Notes: generated by a model not told the origin, from the sequence alone. Counted from the first letter of the stretch, positions 8,456 through 14,995 are shown. The stretch is 18,823 nt of DNA from JAPHTQ01 sp051747405 (GCA_051747405.1 JBNJGC010000032.1:1-18823); one strand, 5' to 3'. Made by a program: numbers and translations.

Positions 8456-8484
8456 AATCTAGGCCCGGGTCGCCGCGGTGTCAA
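8456..8484 (-). promoter_or_regulatory. Sigma-70 promoter of the zinc operon
   Basis: Read on the minus strand: TTGACA (8484-8479, perfect -35), a 17-base GC-rich spacer, and TAGATT (8461-8456, -10). This gives a transcript start near 8449 and a leader of about 25 bases before the ATG at 8424. No Zur-like AT-rich palindrome was found over or near it. Confidence 0.7.
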
Positions 8485-8501
8485 GCGGGGCTCTAGTTTT
8501 G

Positions 8502-8538
8502 ATAGTTTACAGCAATCAAAGGTATCGAATTAAACGAT
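8502..8538. promoter_or_regulatory. OxyR-type operator between peroxiredoxin and zinc operon
   Basis: The site reads ATAG-N7-CAAT-N7-ATCG-N7-CGAT. The OxyR consensus is ATAG-N7-CTAT-N7-ATAG-N7-CTAT. Spacing is exact and 13 of the 16 core bases match; inside the first half the preferred T and A positions also match. It ends directly against the -35 element of the peroxiredoxin promoter, the usual place for an OxyR activating site. Its other edge is 17 bases from the -35 of the divergent zinc promoter. OxyR itself is not encoded in the window. The assignment is by pattern only. Confidence 0.72.
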
Positions 8539-8567
8539 TTAACAAACGAGTCAGTGATCGCTAGTAT
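8539..8567 (+). promoter_or_regulatory. Sigma-70 promoter of the peroxiredoxin gene
   Basis: TTAACA (8539-8544), a 17-base spacer, and TAGTAT (8562-8567). The -35 abuts the OxyR-type operator. A start near 8574 leaves a leader of about 73 bases before the ATG at 8648. The slightly imperfect boxes suit a promoter that depends on an activator. Confidence 0.65.
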
Positions 8568-8647
8568 TCTTCGCAACGGACAGGCAATGAGCGAGAGCCG
8601 GCCTTTCCGATACCTCCCCAATACCAGAGCGAAACAGGAGAAAGATC

Positions 8648-9301
8648 ATGGAAAACCAAACTGAGAATGCCGTACCCGCGATGCCGCGTATCAACGAACC
8701 GGCCCCCGCCTTCGAGGCGCCCACCACCCACGGGGTGAAGAGGCTGGAGGACTACAAGGGCCAGTGGCTGGTGCTGTTCTCCCACCCGGCGGACTTCACC
8801 CCGGTCTGCACCACCGAATTCATGGCCTTTGCCAAGGCCCATGAGCAGTTCCAAGCCATCGGTGCCGAGCTGCTGGGGCTGTCCATCGACAGCCAGCACT
8901 CCCACGTCGCCTGGGTGCGCAACATCAAGGAGAAGTTCGGTGTGGAGATCCCCTTCCCCATCATCGCCGACCTCTCCATGCAGGTGGCCAAGGCCTACGG
9001 TATGATCCAGCCGGGCGCCTCCGACACCTCGGCGGTTCGCGCCACCTTCATCATCGACCCCGATGGGATTTTGCGCGCCATGGTCTACTACCCGATGACC
9101 AACGGTCGCTCCATTCCGGAGTTTCTGCGTCTGGTGCAGGCGCTGCAGACCTCCGATGAGCACAAGGTCGCCACCCCCGAGGGCTGGCAGCCGGGCGATA
9201 AGGTGATCGTACCGCCGCCTGCCGGTGTGGCCGAGGCCGAGGCGCGCATGGATGAGGGCTATGAGTGCACCGACTGGTACTTCTGCAAAAAGGCGTTGTA
9301 A
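8648..9301 (+). CDS. Peroxiredoxin, Prx6-type with C-terminal cysteines
   Basis: A 217-residue thioredoxin-fold peroxidase that reduces H2O2, organic hydroperoxides or peroxynitrite in the cytoplasm. The peroxidatic cysteine is C54 in HPADFTPVCTTEF, the P-x(3)-T/S-x(2)-C active-site motif. The long C-terminal arm (PGDKVIVPPPAG) is typical of the Prx6/AhpC-TSA group. Two further cysteines, C207 and C213, lie in ECTDWYFC near the end. The same arrangement is known in the archaeal Aeropyrum peroxiredoxin (cysteines 50, 207, 213), so this is likely a two- or three-cysteine mechanism and not a strict 1-Cys enzyme. AGGAG at 8636-8640 fixes the start. It is transcribed from a promoter with an adjoining OxyR-type site and is closed by its own terminator, so it appears monocistronic. 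Confidence 0.94.
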   Translation: MENQTENAVPAMPRINEPAPAFEAPTTHGVKRLEDYKGQWLVLFSHPADFTPVCTTEFMAFAKAHEQFQAIGAELLGLSIDSQHSHVAWVRNIKEKFGVEIPFPIIADLSMQVAKAYGMIQPGASDTSAVRATFIIDPDGILRAMVYYPMTNGRSIPEFLRLVQALQTSDEHKVATPEGWQPGDKVIVPPPAGVAEAEARMDEGYECTDWYFCKKAL

Positions 9302-9327
9302 TCTCGGGCCTGCAGAGGTATGAAGCA

Positions 9328-9358
9328 GAGCCGCGGGGATAGGCCCGCGGCTCTTTTT
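9328..9358 (+). terminator. Intrinsic terminator of the peroxiredoxin gene
   Basis: GAGCCGCGGG (9328-9337) pairs perfectly with CCCGCGGCTC (9344-9353) around a six-base loop and is followed by five Ts (9354-9358). It lies 27 bases after the stop. Confidence 0.92.
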
Positions 9359-9411
9359 GTGTCAGAAACGATATTCTGTAAAGCACAGAGTGTGCGAAAA
9401 AGGTAACGAAC

Positions 9412-9825
9412 ATGAAGTGGATGATCGGATTGGTGTTGGCCGTGGTCGGGGCACAGGCGACTGCAGCAGAGTTGACGGTGACGATAGTCGGCATCGAAAA
9501 CAGCAAAGGCCATATCCGCCTGGCCCTCTACAACGACCCGGAAAACTTTCGTGACGAAGAGAAGGTCTTCCGCAGCGCCAACCAGGTGGCAGAGGCAGGC
9601 AGCGTCACTTTCACCTTTAATGAATTGGATGCCGGCGACTACGGCATCATCGTCTATCACGACGATAACGACGACGGTAAGATGAACCGCTTTCTCGGTA
9701 TGGTCCCCACCGAGGGCTACGGCCTCAGCACCAACCCCGAGGTGAGCGGTCCGCCCGACTTTGACGATGCCCGTTTTACCCTGGAGGAGGGCGGCAGCGC
9801 CATCACCATCAACCTCAACTATTGA
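9412..9825 (+). CDS. Secreted DUF2141 family protein
   Basis: A 137-residue protein with a signal peptide (MKWMIGLVLAVVGAQATAA, about residues 1-19) and a single beta-rich domain. It matches the DUF2141 pattern: an opening VTIVGIENSKGHIRLALYN strand pair, a middle GDYGIIVYHDDNDDGKMN segment that looks like an acidic Ca2+-type loop, and a FLGMVPTEGYGLSTN turn. The fold probably resembles a carboxypeptidase-regulatory or transthyretin-like domain; the biological role of the family is not known to me. It lies 53 bases after the peroxiredoxin terminator, so it must have its own promoter, which I could not identify clearly. AAGGTAA upstream may serve as the ribosome site. The following gene is on the other strand. 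Confidence 0.85.
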   Translation: MKWMIGLVLAVVGAQATAAELTVTIVGIENSKGHIRLALYNDPENFRDEEKVFRSANQVAEAGSVTFTFNELDAGDYGIIVYHDDNDDGKMNRFLGMVPTEGYGLSTNPEVSGPPDFDDARFTLEEGGSAITINLNY

Positions 9826-9880
9826 GACGGTTTTGTCACTACCCACCCCTTGGCATAGTTTCGTTGAGTTAAGGGGGTGT

Positions 9881-9950
9881 GTCACTGCGAGCGCCCAAAG
9901 CGATCGGGTTTCGTTACGCAGTGAGATTGCTTCGCGTTGCTCGCAATGAC
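9881..9950. repeat. Imperfect 70-base palindrome, REP-like
   Basis: Outer arms GTCACTGCGAGC (9881-9892) and GCTCGCAATGAC (9939-9950) are inverted copies with one mismatch. Inner arms AAGCGATC (9898-9905) and GATTGCTT (9925-9932) also pair with one mismatch. Elements with GATTGCTTCGC and TCGCAATGAC are recalled as genome-wide intergenic repeats in many bacteria. Function unknown. Confidence 0.65.
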
Positions 9951-9980
9951 GGCTCAGAGGCATCGTTTCCAGATGTTTTT

Positions 9981-10021
9981 CTTTCTCTGCGGCCTCTGCG
10001 TCCTCTGCGTTAAGATCTTTT
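9981..10021. repeat. CTCTGCG short tandem repeat element
   Basis: Three near-tandem CTCTGCG units (CTCTGCGG, CCTCTGCG, CCTCTGCGT) run into TTAAGATCTTTT. This string resembles dispersed intergenic repeats known from several proteobacterial genomes. It sits 30 bases after the palindrome at 9881-9950, with no gene between them. Confidence 0.5.
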
Positions 10022-10044
10022 CCGTGAACAGGCACCGCGGAACT

Positions 10045-10069
10045 AAAAAGGGCCGCGAATGCGGCCCTT
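10045..10069 (-). terminator. Intrinsic terminator of the cytochrome c peroxidase gene
   Basis: AAGGGCCGC (10048-10056) pairs with GCGGCCCTT (10061-10069) across a GAAT loop. On the minus strand the hairpin is followed by a T-run (complement of 10049-10045). It lies about 25 bases past the peroxidase stop. Confidence 0.85.
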
Positions 10070-10094
10070 CTCATTTCCCCTGCTGAACGCGCGT

Positions 10095-11084
10095 TTAGTC
10101 GAACGGCGTCGGACGCGGGGTCTCATCCCCGGACGGCGGCAGGAGCGGCAGCTGGAAGCTGGGCTGTTCGCCGGTGAGGGTCTTGAGGAAGGCGACGATC
10201 TGCGCGTTCTCCTCCTTGGTGAACTTTTTGCCCAGCTGTAGCCGCCCCATGATATCCACCGCCTCGGTCAGGGTGTCCGCCGCGCCGTCGTGGAAGTAGG
10301 GGTAGGTCAGCTCCACATTACGCAGAGTCGGCACCTTGAATTTGAAGCGGTCTGCATCCTTGCCGGTGACGGCGGCGCGGCCCTCGACCTTGTTGTGGGT
10401 CTGGTAGGGCTCCATGACGCCCATCTTCTGGAACGAGGTGCCGCCCACGGCCTGGCCCTGGTGGCAGGCGACACAGCCGCTGGTTTTGAACAGGCGGTAG
10501 CCGGCCAGCTCTTTGTCGTTGATCGCATCCTCATCACCCAGCAGCCAGAGATCGAAACGGGAGTTGGGGGTGACCAGGGTCTCTTCGAACTCGGCGATGG
10601 CCTGGGTGACCTGATCGATGTTGATCTCATCGGTGCCGAAGACCTGCTTGAACTCACGCCGGTAGCCGGGGATCGACTCCAGTACATCGATGGCCAGGGT
10701 GTGGCTGAAGGCCATCTCGCCCGGGTTGGCGATGGGGCCGCCGGCCTGCTCCTTCAGGTCCGCAGCGCGACCGTCCCAGAACTGCGCCACGCTGAGGCTG
10801 GAGTTGAGCACGGTGGGGGAGTTGATCGGTCCCTCCTGCCAGCCGTGGCCGATGGAGGTTGGGATGTTGTCCGTGCCGCCCATGCTGAGGTTGTGGCAGG
10901 AGTTACAGGAGATAAAGCCGGACTTGGAGAGTCGCGGGTCGAAGTAGAGCTTCTTGCCCAGCTCCACCTGAGCGAGGTTGACCTCCTTGACAGGCTCGAT
11001 CGGTTGAATAGGCTCCTGGGCAAGGGCAGTGCCCGTCGCCGCAAAGAGTACGGCACCAAAAATCAGTGAGGGGGTTCCTTTCAT
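10095..11084 (-). CDS. Di-heme cytochrome c peroxidase (CcpA/MauG family)
   Basis: Periplasmic enzyme that reduces H2O2 to water with electrons from small c-type cytochromes. From the start at 11084 it has 329 residues; this ATG is preceded by TAAGGAG and a signal peptide (MKGTPSLIFGAVLFA, cleavage near ALA-QEP). The longer frame from 11141 has no such site and would bury the signal sequence. Two c-heme motifs are visible: C60-x2-C63-H64 (CNSCH) and C204-x2-C207-H208 (CVACH), with the family segments FDPRLS, GHGWQEGP-NSPTVLN, FWDGRA and VPTLRNVELTYPYFHDGA. The C-terminus ends in a proline-rich tail (LPPSGDETPRPTPFD). It is single, with its own terminator, and points away from korAB. No FNR-type site was found upstream. 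Confidence 0.94.
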   Translation of the reverse strand: MKGTPSLIFGAVLFAATGTALAQEPIQPIEPVKEVNLAQVELGKKLYFDPRLSKSGFISCNSCHNLSMGGTDNIPTSIGHGWQEGPINSPTVLNSSLSVAQFWDGRAADLKEQAGGPIANPGEMAFSHTLAIDVLESIPGYRREFKQVFGTDEINIDQVTQAIAEFEETLVTPNSRFDLWLLGDEDAINDKELAGYRLFKTSGCVACHQGQAVGGTSFQKMGVMEPYQTHNKVEGRAAVTGKDADRFKFKVPTLRNVELTYPYFHDGAADTLTEAVDIMGRLQLGKKFTKEENAQIVAFLKTLTGEQPSFQLPLLPPSGDETPRPTPFD

Positions 11085-11197
11085 GGCTAAACTCCTTAAT
11101 GTATTTTGCCAATAGCATCGGGGTGTTGCTGTATGAGTCACAGGACCGTACCGCGGGCGTCGAGGTATCGAATCCGCGCAGGCGCTGCGACCAAAGC

Positions 11198-11220
11198 CGA
11201 ATAAGTACCAAGCTTATTCG
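11198..11220. repeat. 8-bp inverted repeat
   Basis: CGAATAAG (11198-11205) and CTTATTCG (11213-11220) are perfect inverted copies with a 7-base spacer, 114 bases upstream of the peroxidase start. It could be an operator or an RNA hairpin; there is no T-run. No known regulator motif is recognised. Confidence 0.45.
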
Positions 11221-11357
11221 CCCCTATCACACCATAGTTAGTAGGGGTTTGTGGAATTGAGATTTTCAGGTAAAACCCCGCCTTCGATAGCGGCTGGCTA
11301 TATCCCTCAAGCCTGTGTCCCAGGGTGAGCGCATACTTACATAACACCCCGCGTACA

Positions 11358-11461
11358 GCTAGTGTAAGCCCTTGATTTACGGTACGCCGTGAATCCCTCC
11401 CTGGAGGCTCGACTGCCGCGTCCATGCGGCAGACGACCATAAATCAAGGGCTTACACCAGC
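11358..11461. repeat. 104-base nested inverted-repeat element upstream of korA
   Basis: The ends are 22-base inverted copies with one mismatch: the left arm 11358-11379 begins GCTAGTGTAAGC, the right arm is 11440-11461. An exact 18-base core is 11362-11379 and 11440-11457. Between the arms are two further hairpins: CCTCC/GGAGG (11396-11407) and CTGCCGC/GCGGCAG (11413-11432). A transcript would fold into a long stem with two side hairpins. It lies 69 bases before korA. The build suggests a dispersed palindromic repeat or a MITE-like element without a transposase. No clear target-site duplication is visible. Confidence 0.75.
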
Positions 11462-11530
11462 GATGACAAAGTATGCGGTTGCCCTGGCCTGTGTCCCAGT
11501 GCGCTGCTTTACGGGGGTTCTTGGGTTAGA

Positions 11531-13468
11531 ATGGATGGTTTCACAGGAAAATCAGGATCACCGTTGGACGCAACCGAAGCCACTCTGAATTGGCGCCTGG
11601 GCGGGGCGCAGGGGAGTGGTATCGATACCGCCGCCCACCTCTTCGCCCGCGCCTGCATGCTGGCCGGCCAGTCTGTGGCGGTGCGGCGCGAATACCACTC
11701 CAACATCAAGGGGCGCCACAGCTATGTGGATGTCGCCGTTGCCGGAGTCACGCCCGAAAGTGTCAGCGAGCGGCCCGACCTGCTGCTCGCCCTCGATGCC
11801 GAATCCCTCTTTCGCCACCTGCCCATGCTCGCCCCGGGCGGCACGGTGCTGTTCGATGAGTCACTGGGCGATAGCCGCGCCGACAAACTCGTCTATCTCG
11901 ACCCGGAACTGAAGCGTCGCCTCGGTGATACGCCGAGGGTGGAGCAGTTGTTGGCGCAGCGGGAGGCCGAAGGGGTACGCGCCTATGCCATCCCGGTTAA
12001 ACGATTGCTCGGTGAACTGGCCGAAGCACTCGGCACCAAGGGCAAGGCCGTAGAGCGGCTGCGCAACACCCTCGGCGTCACCATCTCTGCACTGCTCTGC
12101 GGCATCGACGAACAGATCGTGGCGGAGGCGGTGCGGCAACACTTCCAGCACAATGAAACCCGCTTGAAGCAGAATCGGCTGGCGGTGGAGCTGGCCTGCC
12201 GTCTGGTCGCGGTACACCCCGGACCGCGCCCCCCCCTGCTGCCGACCGACGCCAAGCCGGGACGACTGCTGCTCAACGCCTGCCAGAGTGTGGCGCTGGG
12301 CAAGCTCGCCGCCGGTCTGGGGCTGCAGAGCTACTACCCCATCAGCCCCGCCACCGACGAGAGCACCTTTCTCGAGGCGCACCCTTCGCTGCAGCGGCGC
12401 GACGGCACACCCTACGCCCCGCAGGTGGTGCAGACGGAGGATGAGATCGCCGCGATTACCCTCGCCGCCGGGGCGGCGCTCACCGGTGTGCGTGCGGCCA
12501 CCGCCACCTCCGGGCCGGGGCTTTCTCTGATGAGCGAGGGGCTGGGCTGGGCCGGCATGAACGAGGTGCCGCTGGTGGTGACCCACTACCAGCGCGGCGG
12601 CCCCTCCACCGGTATGCCCACCCGCACCGAGCAGGGCGACCTGCAGTTCGCCATCCACGCCGGCCACGGCGAGTTTCCGCGTATGGTGATCGCCTCGGGC
12701 AGCGTGGAGCAGGCCTTCTATGACGCCATGTATGCCTTCAACTACGCCGAGCGCTACCAGTTGCCGGTACTCCACCTGCTGGACAAGCACCTGACCAGCC
12801 GCTACGAAACCATTACCGATCTCGATAGCGCTGCGGTGGCGGTCGACCGCGGCGAGCGCTGCGAGGCGAATGCCGCGGGCGAGAGGTTGCGCCCCTTCCG
12901 GCTCGACGAGGATGGCATCTCGCCCCGCGCGCTGCTAGGGCCGCCCGGTTGCCAGCACTGGCAGACCGGGGTGGAGCACGACGAGACCGGCCTGGTGACA
13001 GAAAACCCGGAGCTGCGCGAACGGATGATGGAGAAGCGCGCCGCCCGGCTCGCGGCGATCCCGCGAGAGTTGCCGCTGGCGGAGCAGATCCGCTGCGATG
13101 GTGAAGAGGACGCGCCGCTGCTGCTCATCGGCTGGGGCTCCACCCGCGGCGCCCTGCTCGATGCCGCCGAGCGGTTGCGGCACGAGGGGTGGCGGGTACG
13201 GGTAATGTCGGTGCGGTTGCTCTGGCCCTTTCCCGTCGAGGCGATACGGACCGAGTGGGAGCGGTCGCCAACCCGCGTGGTGGTGGAGGAGAACCTCTCC
13301 GGCCAGTTCAATGCACTGCTGCGCGAACAGACCGGGCTGCGCAGCGAACACCTGATCGTCAAATACAGCGGTCGACCCGTTTGCGGCGACGCCCTGGCCG
13401 ATGCCCTGCGAAGTATCCTCGCCGGTGAAGGCGGGCGGCGCATGGTGCTGCGCAACCCCTGGGAGTGA
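11531..13468 (+). CDS. korA: 2-oxoacid:ferredoxin oxidoreductase, fused gamma-alpha subunit (KorA-like)
   Basis: Large subunit of a CoA-dependent 2-oxoacid:acceptor oxidoreductase, most likely for 2-oxoglutarate/succinyl-CoA. With ferredoxin the reaction can run in the carboxylating, reductive-TCA direction. The 645 residues divide into a gamma domain (about 15-215, starting NWRLGGAQGSGIDTAA) and an alpha domain (about 235-600) with the family motif YPISPATDEST and the segments EDEIAAITLAAGAA, TSGPGLSLMSEGLG and RGGPSTGMPTRTEQGD. The last part (LLIGWGSTRGALLDA, VVVEENLSGQ) is the usual alpha C-terminal domain. Start choice is uncertain: the ATG at 11531 has no ribosome site, while TTG at 11564 is in frame and preceded by AGGA at a good distance. 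It is followed after 7 bases by korB. Confidence 0.92.
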   Translation: MDGFTGKSGSPLDATEATLNWRLGGAQGSGIDTAAHLFARACMLAGQSVAVRREYHSNIKGRHSYVDVAVAGVTPESVSERPDLLLALDAESLFRHLPMLAPGGTVLFDESLGDSRADKLVYLDPELKRRLGDTPRVEQLLAQREAEGVRAYAIPVKRLLGELAEALGTKGKAVERLRNTLGVTISALLCGIDEQIVAEAVRQHFQHNETRLKQNRLAVELACRLVAVHPGPRPPLLPTDAKPGRLLLNACQSVALGKLAAGLGLQSYYPISPATDESTFLEAHPSLQRRDGTPYAPQVVQTEDEIAAITLAAGAALTGVRAATATSGPGLSLMSEGLGWAGMNEVPLVVTHYQRGGPSTGMPTRTEQGDLQFAIHAGHGEFPRMVIASGSVEQAFYDAMYAFNYAERYQLPVLHLLDKHLTSRYETITDLDSAAVAVDRGERCEANAAGERLRPFRLDEDGISPRALLGPPGCQHWQTGVEHDETGLVTENPELRERMMEKRAARLAAIPRELPLAEQIRCDGEEDAPLLLIGWGSTRGALLDAAERLRHEGWRVRVMSVRLLWPFPVEAIRTEWERSPTRVVVEENLSGQFNALLREQTGLRSEHLIVKYSGRPVCGDALADALRSILAGEGGRRMVLRNPWE

Positions 13469-13475
13469 GCGATAA

Positions 13476-14417
13476 ATGACTAAAGAGCGGACGATAAAAC
13501 CCAAGGACTACGCCGCACCCCAGCCCAGCGATTGGTGCCCCGGTTGCGGTAACTTCGGCATCCTGCGCGCGATCCAGGGAGCGCTGGCCGAGCTGGTGCT
13601 GCCCCACGACCAGGTGGCGGTATTCGGCGGCATCGGCTGTTCCGGCAAGACCCCCTACTATCTCTCCACTAACGGCATCCACACCCTGCACGGTCGGGCG
13701 CTCCCCTTTGCTATGGGAGCCAAACTGGCCAACCCGGCGCTGACAGTGCTCGCCGTCGGCGGCGACGGCGACGGCCTCTCCATCGGCGCCGGCCACTTCG
13801 TCAACGCCGCCCGGCGCAATGTGGACCTGACCTACATCCTCTTCAATAACGGCGTCTATGGCCTGACCAAGGGGCAGGGGGCACCGACCCTCAAGCAGGG
13901 CGAACAGACCCGCTCCATGGCCGCCCCCACCGAGCTGGCCGCACTCGACCCGCTGAGCCTGGCCGTGGCAAGCGGCTATAGCTGGATCGGTCGTGGTTAC
14001 GCCTTTGATGTGACGCAGCTGATCCGCCTGCTGACCGAAGCGATCCGCCATCCCGGCAGCGCGATCCTCGAAGTGCTCCAGCCCTGCCCCACCTACAACG
14101 ACATCAATACCCGCGACTGGTACAGCGGCAGCGATCCCGAAACCGGGTTGCCGCGCCTCTATGATGTGGCGGAGGCGGGTCACACGACGACTATCCCGGC
14201 AGATGCCGGGGACGATGAAGTGGCCGCGGTACGCGCCGCCTGCTTCGAGCGGATCCTCCAGCGTGACGGCAGGATACCGCTGGGGCTATTCCTGCAGGAT
14301 TGCAGCCGCCCGGTTGCCGCAGGGGCGCTCAATGCACCCTCCGGGGCAATTGCCGACGAGCGGGGGAAGAGTTTGACGGACCTGTCGTCGCTGCTGGATA
14401 CACTGCGCATCGGTTAA
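13476..14417 (+). CDS. korB: 2-oxoacid:ferredoxin oxidoreductase, TPP-binding beta subunit (KorB-like)
   Basis: A 313-residue catalytic partner of the upstream gene. It binds thiamine pyrophosphate through GDGDG (about 96-100) and the NN of ILFNNGVYGLT (124-125). It probably carries a [4Fe-4S] cluster on C21 and C24 (DWCPGCGNFG), C55 (GGIGCSGK) and C204 (LQPCPTYND), the four-cysteine pattern of this family. FGGIGCSGK and HGRALPFAMGAKLANP are also family-typical. The gap to korA is 7 bases and GAGTGAG precedes the ATG, so the pair is one operon. No gamma or delta ferredoxin subunit is nearby, so it is a two-subunit enzyme. Substrate preference (2-oxoglutarate or pyruvate) cannot be proved from sequence by eye; KorAB is favoured by the subunit layout. 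Confidence 0.93.
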   Translation: MTKERTIKPKDYAAPQPSDWCPGCGNFGILRAIQGALAELVLPHDQVAVFGGIGCSGKTPYYLSTNGIHTLHGRALPFAMGAKLANPALTVLAVGGDGDGLSIGAGHFVNAARRNVDLTYILFNNGVYGLTKGQGAPTLKQGEQTRSMAAPTELAALDPLSLAVASGYSWIGRGYAFDVTQLIRLLTEAIRHPGSAILEVLQPCPTYNDINTRDWYSGSDPETGLPRLYDVAEAGHTTTIPADAGDDEVAAVRAACFERILQRDGRIPLGLFLQDCSRPVAAGALNAPSGAIADERGKSLTDLSSLLDTLRIG

Positions 14418-14507
14418 CGCTGTTCGTTCGTAGCAACCCACGTGCGTCATCATGCGGCGGGCATGGCCAGTATATGGCGCCCCTTAATCTTACAGCTTCA
14501 TTGGGCA

Positions 14508-14531
14508 CACCGCGGGCGCCGCATCGCGGTG
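14508..14531. terminator. Hairpin downstream of korB
   Basis: CACCGCG (14508-14514) pairs with CGCGGTG (14525-14531) around a 10-base GC-rich loop, 90 bases after the korB stop. No T-run follows, so it is only a possible transcript end. Confidence 0.3.
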
Positions 14532-14662
14532 AGTGAGACAGCCACAATCACCTCGTTTGATTAATAGATGTAACCTTCTGAATGTTTTTGTATAAACGAT
14601 TTCAAAAATCATGCTCTCTGCGCCAGACTCCAACCATGGATCAATCAAAAGAGGGCAAAACC

Positions 14663-14866
14663 ATGGCTAAGACCGCATCGTTTGCAGCCGTACACTTCAG
14701 CGTGGCGTTCTCCGTCGGTTACCTCATGACCGGCAGCATCGCCGTCGGTGGCGCCATCGCCCTGGTGGAGCCGGTGGTCAACACCGTCGCCTACTTCTTC
14801 CACGAAAAGGTATGGGAGCGTTTCTCCGCATCGGCAGAAGCGGTCGAAGAGGGGATGAGTGCCTGA
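14663..14866 (+). CDS. Small DUF2061 family membrane protein
   Basis: A 67-residue inner-membrane protein that fits DUF2061: about two hydrophobic segments (AAVHFSVAFSVGYLMTGS and AIALVEPVVNTVAYFF) followed by the conserved FHEKVWER and a short acidic tail. The start at 14663 is preferred over in-frame ATGs at 14582 and 14636 because AGAGGG lies just upstream and the shorter product matches the family's usual size. Function unknown; some relatives sit beside sulfur-assimilation genes, but none is present here. It has its own AT-rich upstream region (about 14555-14630) containing TATAAA at 14591-14596, though no clean -35 is seen. The gene after it is on the other strand. Confidence 0.82.
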   Translation: MAKTASFAAVHFSVAFSVGYLMTGSIAVGGAIALVEPVVNTVAYFFHEKVWERFSASAEAVEEGMSA

Positions 14867-14918
14867 CAGGGATTTATACGCTTGCACCGATGAGGGGGAA
14901 GAGAGTGAGCCCGTAGGC

Positions 14919-14940
14919 TGGGGTGAGCTTGCGAACCCCA
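14919..14940. repeat. TGGGGT/ACCCCA hairpin repeat
   Basis: TGGGGT (14919-14924) pairs with ACCCCA (14935-14940). The surrounding string GTAGGCTGGGGTGAGC resembles a dispersed repeat seen in many bacterial genomes. Position: 53 bases after the DUF2061 gene. Confidence 0.45.
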
Positions 14941-14995
14941 AACTACGCGCTGCGTCGGGATCCATCCTTACGCTTCTGTGGATGTCGAAGCATGG

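Larger units (their letters stand above)
11085..11530. other. 446-base intergenic region between divergent ccp and korA genes
   Basis: No convincing gene. The region contains an 8-bp hairpin at 11198-11220, a 13-base direct repeat GCCTGTGTCCCAG at 11311-11323 and 11487-11499, the nested inverted-repeat element at 11358-11461, and a 15-base string at 11472-11486 that recurs near 2976. Short frames crossing it on the minus strand look like translation of the repeat. The promoters of the two flanking genes must lie here but none stands out. Confidence 0.7.

Noticed and set aside
8499..8519. TTGAT...ATCAA inverted repeat resembling an FNR/CRP-type site upstream of the peroxiredoxin gene
   Set aside because: The half-sites are 11 bases apart and FNR needs 4. 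The OxyR-type arrangement that overlaps it explains the sequence better.
8561..9163. Open frame of 200 codons antisense to the peroxiredoxin
   Set aside because: No ribosome site or recognisable domain, and the plus strand holds a complete peroxiredoxin with promoter and terminator.
11138..11440. 100-codon frame on the minus strand in the ccp-korA gap
   Set aside because: Its first part is translation of the inverted-repeat element; there is no ribosome site and no protein-like composition.
11527..11532. TAGAAT as a possible -10 box for korA
   Set aside because: It overlaps the ATG itself and has no matching -35, so it could not drive the annotated start.
14557..14570. TTGATTAATAGATG as a possible FNR site before the DUF2061 gene
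   Set aside because: Only the left half matches; the right half fits ATCAA poorly.
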